A stretch of 64,000 bases of DNA from positions 3,906,001 through 3,970,000 of the forward strand of contig NC_070562.1 in NCBI RefSeq assembly GCF_026914185.1, given 5' to 3'. This DNA is from Puccinia triticina (taxonomy: Eukaryota > Basidiomycota > Pucciniomycetes > Pucciniales > Pucciniaceae). Of the stretch, positions 55,926 through 64,000 are shown piece by piece; position 1 is the first letter of the stretch, and every line of letters begins with the position of its first letter. The translations under genes and the position numbers were made by a program. Under the pieces are notes generated by a model, which was given only the letters and a program-made list of their open reading frames with translations, made no database searches and was not told where the DNA came from.

Positions 55926-56445
55926 CGTTGCTTCTGGGAGACCCGCAGATCTTGACGGGAACATCGGAATGATGAGGGAATCCGATCAAGCACGGTTATT
56001 GTCGGCTCCACAGCGATCCCGTGGCTTCTTCGTCTTTCCCAAAGACGAGGAAATCCCGCTGAACACAATTCCGTGTTGTTGTCGGCTCGACCGGTATTCT
56101 ATCATCACGAGGAGATCCCAGGAGGGTGGAGACAACTGGTTATCCCGTCGTCTCCACCAATTTTTGACGATGGGTGAGGATGGGTGATACCGACGGGGGC
56201 ACAGTGAATTCCACGTGGGTTTCACAAAGCCGGCGTCACCCGTCGCATCCACGAACCCGCTTGCCAGGAAGTACCCCCGGTGTGTACATATTCCACTCTT
56301 CGCAAGGTTTGTCACAATTCTCCTCAATCAGTACTTGAAGATACTTCAGCGTGGGTGCGTAGCTCAATTGGCTTTCATTGTATCCCAGACATAAAAGGAT
56401 CAGCTCTGGTTCCCTCAATCACTAGAGAAGTAGCTTACAAGAACC

Positions 56446-56495
56446 CTGAACGATCCTGAACGACCCTGAACAACCCTGAACGACCCTGAACGACC
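56446..56495. repeat. Decanucleotide tandem repeat upstream of the HPP gene
   Basis: About five copies of CCTGAACGAC, 70-120 bp before the start codon at 56567. It probably lies in the promoter or 5' leader; whether it regulates is unknown. Confidence 0.7.
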
Positions 56496-56566
56496 CATAT
56501 CTATTTCCTCATATTTGTACTTCTCAAGGTCACTTTAGTTCCTTCACTTACAAACGGGCTTCTATA

Positions 56567-57940
56567 ATGTCAACTCACTCGAAACAGTTTGACGAATATT
56601 CTTCTGGATATGAAAGTGTGGACGATGACAAGCGGATCATCACTACTGCAACCCGATCCTTCAGAGCGGGAAGCACGGCCTCGTCAGATACAGATTCGTC
56701 TCACTCGAAAAGCTCCGCGGTCCCTGCCACTTGCAAGAGTTTGAGTGATGTAGAAAGCCAAGTCTCCACCACAGGCGCCCCTTCGAGCCGAAAGGTTCGC
56801 CTGCTCAGTAAGCTGGCCAACTATGATGTGCGCCCAAAATTACCTTCTTGGATTTCACGCTTCCTTGGATACCGAAAGGATGGTATCTGTCGCCCGATAT
56901 GGATGCTCCGGTGGCTTGACACCTTCAATGTGCCTCTTGTGGTGGAAGAATACTTTTTTGGTAAAGTCCCTCCTCTTCTGCTGTTTTGAACTTTTAGCTT
57001 ATGGGGAAGAAACTGATGGTTGGGCTATGCCTTACTTTCTGATTATTCAAACATCTTCTTCCCTTTCATCAAAGCTTGCTTCTGCACGGTTTTTGGCTTG
57101 ATAAGTGTAATTGCCATAAACACCTTGACACCCTTCTCCTCTCTTCCGATACCACTCAGTCTAGGATTCGTTGGTGCCCTGGCGATTATATTGTATCTGA
57201 CTCCCCACTCGCCTGCAGCATCACCGCGCAATGCCATTCTCAGTCATCTGTTTGCCAGTATGTCGGCTACCATGATAGCGAAGATTTTTCTCGCCGAGGC
57301 TCATCAGAAGATCATGATTGCTGGCCAGCTGAGCAATCAGACAGTGTGGCTATGGGCTTGTGTCGCTGTCCTGAGCACACTGATCTTCCAAAAGGTATTT
57401 CTTCTTCTTTGTTCCAGAAATTGTGGTTGGGCCTCCGACCTTACTCACTATGAATGTTCTGATTTCACCAACAGAATGAGGGGACTGCTAAAATGTAGAC
57501 TCAGTTGATACTAATGATTTGTTTCTACATTATGAATTTATTGGTAAAAGCTATTTGGTCTTGTCCATCCACCTGCCGGAGGCACCGCCCTCCTTGGGAC
57601 AATCCAACCCGCCTTTATCAGAATCGGTTGGCGATACGTCGGTTTCGTTATGTCGAGTGTACTTTGTATGCTAGGAGTGGCGTTGATCTGGGGTAACGTT
57701 GGCCGTCGCGCCTATCCGGATTTCTGGTTCATCCAGCCCAGTCAACCTTCGAGCACCTGCATAGCAAACCCCAATGATGAAGACTCTGTAGATTTGTGCT
57801 CCGCCTCGGGACGAATTAGCGACGGAAGCTATCAGTCCGCCCATAGCTCTAAAGAAAATCTTACAATAGATTCAGATTCAGGTTCGAGTTTAGATATCTC
57901 CAGCGAGAAGAACTGGTCGGTTTCCACACGAGCATCATAA
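56567..57940 (+). CDS. HPP-family integral membrane protein
   Basis: Exons 56567-56960, 57075-57394 and 57551-57940 join in phase into 367 residues. The first 85 residues are Ser-rich and probably cytosolic. LPSWISRFLGYRKDGICRPI leads to four or more membrane segments: CFCTVFGLISVIAINTL, LGFVGALAIILYLTPHSP, VWLWACVAVLSTLIFQ and VGFVMSSVLCMLGVALIWG. The family signatures are P.ASPRNAILSHLFA and VHPPAGGTALLG, the latter containing the HPP triplet. Bacterial and plant members include a chloroplast nitrite transporter; the fungal substrate is not known. A Ser/Asp-rich C-terminal tail (SDSGSSLDISSE) ends the protein. The intron between exons 2 and 3 ends at a weak AAAAG acceptor, chosen because it alone restores the LFGLVHPPAG frame. 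Confidence 0.9.
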
Positions 57941-57944
57941 ATTG

Positions 57945-58985
57945 CAATCGCCAACCTCAGAAACCATGTTTCGGACGAGCGTTCTGGTCTGATATGCAGA
58001 CGATAAAAGGATTCCTACTTCGCAAATGGAATGATGATTCCGAATCCTCCTGCAAAATGACTGCTGCAATACATAAGTATATAGTTTGTTGTAGACTTTC
58101 ACCGAACTCGAAGGCATGTACATATCAGTTTTCTCTCGTTGTAAAATATTTTCTTTCATTAATACCCGTCAGAATCAAATTTGCTGTGGAATACAAAAAA
58201 TGCTTGTTCTTTTCGGATTTTAAGTTGCCTTTTTTTCGTAAACGCTGACCTGAGCATGATCAAGTCAAAAGTCATGAAGGGAGGGAAAAGAAGGGCTCGA
58301 AAAGCCCTCAGAAAATATGTCATGAATCCCCTAGCAAGAGACCTGAAGGCTGCTGGCTTGTGTAGTTAAAAAGCGGTGAAGAGAATTTTACAAACCATAT
58401 TTTGCGGCACATATGTGCCGCAAATACGGAGGGGCGCAAAAATCCACTAGGGGTGGGGTGTAATATAATTTTACAAACCATCATCCTAAATTGGAGGTAT
58501 GTAAATAAAACTACTGTAAATAAAGGTTTGTAAAATTTCATCAGATGCGCTTATACCAGATATTCACAGGCCATACCTTGCATGTCTTGCAAGGCAAGGT
58601 TGTGTAACTACATAATCATATTTAAAAGTAGAACTTTACAACCCATAGTCTTGCAAGCGTTGATGTATTGTAAAAATATGTATGTAAATATACATTTGGC
58701 TGCCGTGGGATATAAATTTACAATACAACAGCCCGGCATTTGCAATCGATCAAGCAAAATGTTCAACGCACATCAAGATTCAACCAACAGACATCAAGAT
58801 TCTACTAACAGACAACAATGATATCAAAAAAATGACATCAGCCCGACAACACCATGCAACCAACCTCCCCAATACCCCCACCACAAACACAAACGGCCCC
58901 TCCAGGATCCCGCCGCTGCAATGACAGCTACTCACCCGGCTCCCCCATCTCCCACGACAAACCCGACTAGTGCGTGACACCAACT
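57945..58985. other. 3' flank of HPP gene and left flank of the Mutator-like element
   Basis: From about 58386 TTTTACAAACC, TTTGTAAAAT, TTACAACCC and TTGCAAG words recur on both strands up to 58730, resembling subterminal repeats of the element that holds the next gene. Similar words lie at 63930-64000, where the window ends. Confidence 0.45.
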
Positions 58986-58988
58986 ACG

Positions 58989-61900
58989 ATGAATCAGACA
59001 AGCCCTTCGTTGTTCATTCCGCCATCTAGCCCAACGAGCCCGATGACTTCACTCCCTCCCTCCAGTCCCATTCCCTCACCCTCTCCCAGAGAATCCAATC
59101 CCATCCGCGCTTTTCACAGTCTCATTCCCCCACTCAGCTCAAATTCTTCCGATTCTGATTCTACTAAGATGCCTCATTCTCACGTCAAGCATTCCTCTCA
59201 AGACACAAAGAAGTCCCAAACCAAAGTCCTGAAGAGCCCGAACCGCCCCCAGCAAAGCCCCAAGAATTCTCCAAAAAGAGAAATCCCCATCAAGTTCCCA
59301 AAGCCGAACAAAACTAACTTGAAGGAACTGATTTCTCAGAAGCCCGACCGCGTGGAGGATAGAAGGCAACCTCCAAAGGTATCGAAAAATCGGCGTGATC
59401 GGGATTCTTCATGCAGCAACCCACCAATATCTGAATCGACCTCCTCCGATGATGCTGACAATGAAGGATTTGCAAATGGTCGTGTTGAAAATAACGACTC
59501 CGAGACGGACGACGACACCGCTGCTTATAAGCCTCCTAAACGGCCTTCCAAAGGACATCGTCGCCGCGGGGTTGTTGAAAGTGAACATGACTCTGGTTCT
59601 GTCTCCGATGATGCCGATTGCTCCGATTCCGACAACACTAACGGCCATGGCTCAGACTCCGCCAACAACTCTAACTCTGATGATGGAGAATCCCTTCCTC
59701 CAAAACGCCTATCAAAAGACAAGGAGTGGTTTCTTCCAGAACTAGAAGATAAATTTGAAACATACATTGATCACGGGTGTACCCTTGATAAGCAAGGATA
59801 CCCAATCTACCCCAAAGGACGCACTACATTTCTACGATTACCAGGCGAACAGATCACTAACTTTGGGACCGTTGGCTTCTCCAAGACGTGCTCTGTCAAC
59901 TATCGCCGGAATCGCACTTGGAAAGTCACACGATACTTCTGTCTTGGCGCTCTCGTCTGCGATAACCCATCGTGCAACTGGGCTGGAACCCCCCCGACTG
60001 GAAAGGCAGGTAAAGAAAAGTTTAGTAACAAGTAAGTTGGTTTGCAACTCACTATTACAAATCATATGGGTTGCAAACTTTTTTACAAACGTTTGCAAAA
60101 TATAATTACAACCTATATCAACTGCAAAATAAAATTACAACCTACTGACTGTACTGCTTTATTCACAGGAAAATGAGATGCAGAGGCCTGGCAAACAAGT
60201 GCAAGGGCAGAGTCTCACATCAAAGGTGCCCAGACTCAGTTGCAATTCGATTCGACCACCACCTTCCAACCGGTTGGGGTATCCTCAGACACAAGGGCAC
60301 TCACCCTCACCCGTGGCCCGAGGCTAAAAAGCCGGATCATATGGCCAAGGAAGAGTTGAAGGCCGAAATAAAAAAACATCCAAAAGCAACAGCGCTTGCG
60401 CTGAAGGTTTGTTATTTTTGACTGCCTTCTTTCTCCCTCTTTGATTTATTGACATGTACATTCTTCTCCTGCAGATGGGGAAGGCTTCAGATCCGACCGC
60501 TGATATTGACAGTGTCGTAGCAATACACCCGGCTTACATAAACCAAGATTGGCTTGCGTATTACCGCCGCACCATCCTTGCGGAGTTGGGCTTGGCCCCG
60601 GACAAACTTGAAGACGGTGTTGGGGACAAATTCCTCTTGACCATGTTTGGATGGTCTGCGTGAGTAATTTTGTTGATCTTTGTTTTAATTACTTATGTCT
60701 AATTTGGTTCACTACTTCTACAGGCGGGGAATGTGGATCATTTCATCTTCATTCATGCCGCAGAATGAGCATTTCACATTCCAAACCAAATGGATTTCGG
60801 ACCGATTAATGGCTCGTGACAGTGATAATCGAGTGTACAGCGGAGGCCTTCTATCGGATGTAACTTACCGATACTTCGAGAATGGTTACTTGCTAACGAC
60901 ATCAATGTTTTGCGACGAGCTCCAACGATGGATTCCGATTCAACTCACTTGGATCCGCGGCTTGAGTGAAGAATACTACAAGATTCACTTTGCAACGTTG
61001 TTTCGACAGTTTTTGGCCGCCTCAATCACACCTGCCGAACGTGACACTCTTGTCCAACAAGTCGTGGACTTCTTGACGGCTCAAGTAGAAGGATTTGTAT
61101 CCGCTTACCTGGAGGTCTTTTGTCAAGGAACTCGCAAAGAGGTCAGGAGGATGTTGAAGGGGTGCCGCGAGCATTTCCGTCAATCAGTTACACGGGTCAA
61201 GCGGAATCGGTCACTCATAACAGTCGATCAAGAGGTATGTCTTCTCATTCTGATTCATAGTTTGTAAAAATAAATTTGCATTGCATTATGAGTTTTAAAA
61301 TTACTTTTACAACTCTTGCAAAGTTATTTTACAACTCTTGCAAAAGAAAACTGTTCATTTTTACATCCCTTAAACATCCAAGCCAATAACTGATTCCTTT
61401 ACATTTTCTTCCTTAGGAGCCCTTCAGAAAGGCTTGAATGGATCTCCTGGAACCAGCCACACCCGATGGCCAAACTCATGAACAGAAGGTCGACCATATT
61501 CAACGATGTTATCCAAAAGTTCAAAAATGGCTAGACTGGTGGACCGTTCCAGATATTGAGGCACTCTTGTTTCCCTCACGAGAACCACGACTTGAGGATA
61601 CGCCTGATGGGCTTCCTGACACTACCAATGGCCAAGAGAGCTTGCATCGGACATATTATCGCCTGAGGTAAGCACAAATTAGTTTTTTTTTACAATCTTA
61701 GTATCATCCACTGACGAAGACTCACTTTGCCACCATCTATAGTGATGGAAGACAGTGTTTGATGCTCGGAATGATAGATCTTTACACATTTGTCGACATG
61801 CTCGAGCGCGATTGGAAGGCGCTGATGGAAGGAGTTCAGATAAGCTATGGGGCAGGTGATAAAGGCCAAGACGTTGGTGTCACCATGGGCCTGGGAAAAA

Positions 61901-63735
61901 AGCGCAAGAGAGGAACCAAATATGTAAATGATGGACAACCGCCAGACACTACAGAAGAACTTGTTGGGAAGAAAACCGGGCGGCCGCCACAATCGAGGAA
62001 CTTCAACAAGAATCTTTGGGCCGCCTATGCGTCATACCGCGCCAACACAACTAACCCCAAGAGATCAAACCGCTGCTGGCTCTCCGCAGGTTTGGAATCA
62101 ATGTATGCCCTCTTCAGTCCGCTGTGGGCTCGTGGTATTAGTGGAAAGGGGAGCGATATTTTCACCCAGATTGCACACCACTTCTCTTGTCGAGTCACAG
62201 GCGAATTAAATGGAAGCAACACGATCAGATCGACGATTTCACGGGGCCAGAACAGCGTCTTTGAAGCCGTGCGCGATAAGTACCCGGGAGAGTTTATACC
62301 CGGAGCTTTTGCATCGTGTGATTGTTTCCTGGAGGTTTTGTTGGATCCCAAACTCCACAAACGGGCTGCCTACAACGAGCTCTTCTCTGTGAAGGAACAA
62401 CGCGAATTCACCTGTCAGCTCAATCGCGAGACGCCGCAATCACATCCTGATCAAGAACACCGAACATTGCACGTCCTGAAAGTCGAGCCGTACATGTTCC
62501 ACGAAAACAACATCCCTTACTCAGATGTTGCAAAGTTGATCAATCTCTGGCAATCATCTGGTTTGATATCAGTCTCGGGGCTTGTCTGCAAGTTGTGCAC
62601 TAACCCGGAGCCCTCTTCAAAACCAAAGCCAAAAAAGAGAGCAAAACTGTCAAAGGTCTCGTCCGAAATCGCCATTGTGGCTAATCACACAAATCTTGCT
62701 CACTACATCATTGACCGATCAAAGCTAGAGTTCAACAAAGATCATCCAGCACCTCTTCATCTGCATTTTCATATCGAATTCACTGGCAGCACCAGCAACG
62801 CTCACCGGCTCGAATTCATGGCAACAACCAATTGGCCATTCAAGTTGACTGTTGGAGGGCATATCTACACGCTAATATCTCGAGGCTACTGGAAAGTTAA
62901 CCATTATTGGTGTAAGGTATTGCGAAGTGCGAATATCTCCGCCGATAAGGGCAGTTTGACTGCTGTTTGGCTTCATAACGACGCCGCAAATGACGGTTTT
63001 GCGCAACAAATCAACCGGGTCCCAAGTTCGATTGCCGGAGCAGATCCATTCACCAGTTGGGTCTTCTATTCTCGCGTGTGGACCCCTTTGGAGGAAGAGT
63101 ACGTCGAGAAGGCCATTGATAGGATCAAGCAAGATAATCCCGACGCTAGTGGCAACATCCCCTTCAAAGACTTGAAGTCAATTTTGAATGTCTCTCACAA
63201 CTCAACTTCAATCGCTCATCAGGAGCCTCCGCAAGCAAAAAGTAAGGAAACAAGCAAAAAAATGGGAAAATCCTCATTGGCAACAACAAGAAACAAAAAG
63301 GCACAAATCAAAGAAGACTCTGAATCGGAAAGCGGTGAATCAGGAATTGCAGAAATCAACAAGGAAGCCGATGATATCCTTGAAGAGGATCAATCATTCC
63401 TTGTAGATCACTCAGCCGATCTAGACTTCTTGTTCCTGGAGGATGACCCCTCCGAAGCTTGGAAGCCAGAACCCTCCGAAGCGCGCGATCCAGACAAATC
63501 TTTCCTTCCGGATGATTCTATCCTGACAAATCAAACCGTGGATCAATCAGAAGGTCGCACCCAGCCACAAGCGGCTGCATCCCTTCCCAAAGGCGCGGAA
63601 GAAAAGCAAGATTCATGTCAAATGGCTCCGTCAAAGGCGCCTCTTTGTTTGAAGTTGAAGGTCATGGCTCCAAAAGAAGCAAAACCAAGCCCGCAAGGAT
63701 CCAGGCGCTCTAGCAGGATCAGGAAAGTTGTGTAG
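58989..63735 (+). pseudogene. Mutator-like transposase with WRKY-GCM1 zinc finger and ubiquitin-protease-like domain, one nonsense codon
   Basis: Six exons (58989-60031, 60169-60406, 60475-60659, 60724-61234, 61417-61667, 61743-63735) join with consistent phases into 1406 codons. A Ser/Pro/Asp-rich N-terminus is followed by a WRKY-GCM1-type zinc cluster: LVCDNPSCNW, MRCRGLANKC, HQRCPDS and RHKGTHPHPW. The RNase H-like core has GLLSDVTYRYFENGYLLTT (first Asp), a VVDFLTAQVEGF segment (second), CREHFRQSVTRVKRN (CxxH) and DTTNGQESLHRTYY (Glu). The C-terminal part contains SNRCWLSAGLESMYALF and GGHIYTLISRGYWKVNHYW, WLHNDAANDG, the Cys and His boxes of a ubiquitin-specific-protease-like fold. A TGA at 61435-61437 (codon 666) truncates it before the catalytic Glu. 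All other sites look intact, so loss is recent or an assembly error. Confidence 0.8.
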
Positions 63736-64000
63736 GGTGTAGTTTTCATTTTTTTTTCCAGCCTTTTACACTTGTTTCCGTGTTTTTTCCACTTGTTTCT
63801 GTGTTTTTTCTGCTCTTTTTTCCACTTCTTATGTCCCTGTGGCTGCAAAATAAATACACGTGTTTTTATCTTTTTTTTGTGAATTTATACTTATGTGACT
63901 CCTCCAGAAATCAATGCCAGAGGTTTGCTTTGAGGGTTGCAAATTATGGTTTGCAAAATTCTATTTTTGAGGTCTGATTCACGGTTTTGCAATACATTAT

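Overview
The window looks like nuclear DNA of a rust fungus (Basidiomycota, Pucciniales, Puccinia-like). This is an inference. It rests on short 60-160 nt introns with GTAAGT-type donors, a small secreted multi-exon protein, NAM/trihelix-like and WRKY-GCM1 transposon proteins, and host genes scattered as islands in dense, nested transposon sequence. No prokaryotic operon structure, RNA polymerase II terminator or functional tRNA/rRNA gene could be recognised.

Host genes, all spliced and re-assembled here by exon phase: an Hsp110/SSE1 chaperone (9802-12492, +); a glutathione S-transferase whose frame runs by a canonical intron into an ankyrin-like repeat protein (13607-15830, +); NMN adenylyltransferase (28904-30004, +); an unidentified basic protein (32284-32826, -) divergent from a NUDT19-like Nudix hydrolase (33896-35468, +); a 205-residue secreted protein with tandem PSTRPDYNN repeats (36219-37097, -); a trihelix/NAM-like protein (45260-46566, +); and an HPP-family membrane protein (56567-57940, +).

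The rest is mobile or repetitive. 1-2 kb: decayed gag-like multi-exon ORF on the minus strand. 3-9 kb: foldbacks, a tRNA-derived sequence and a 1.75-kb hAT-type non-autonomous element with a perfect 8-bp target duplication. 16-27 kb: more foldbacks, a hAT transposase C-terminus, and a relic two-gene Tc1/mariner-type element split by a minisatellite element. 38-45 kb: nested inverted-repeat elements and two TTA/TAA-flanked Harbinger-type MITEs. 48154-52246: a complete Tc1/mariner-type element with ~210-bp inverted ends and TA duplications. 52.6-55.5 kb: MITEs and a captured allantoicase fragment. 58.4 kb to the end: a Mutator-like WRKY-GCM1 transposase fused to a ubiquitin-protease-like domain, carrying one nonsense codon.

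The most notable system is the two-gene Tc1/mariner-type transposon. It has a DD34E transposase and, facing it, a second gene for a conserved protein of unknown function with a SAM-like C-terminus. The same convergent pair occurs as a highly diverged relic at 21.9-26.5 kb, so the association appears old rather than accidental.
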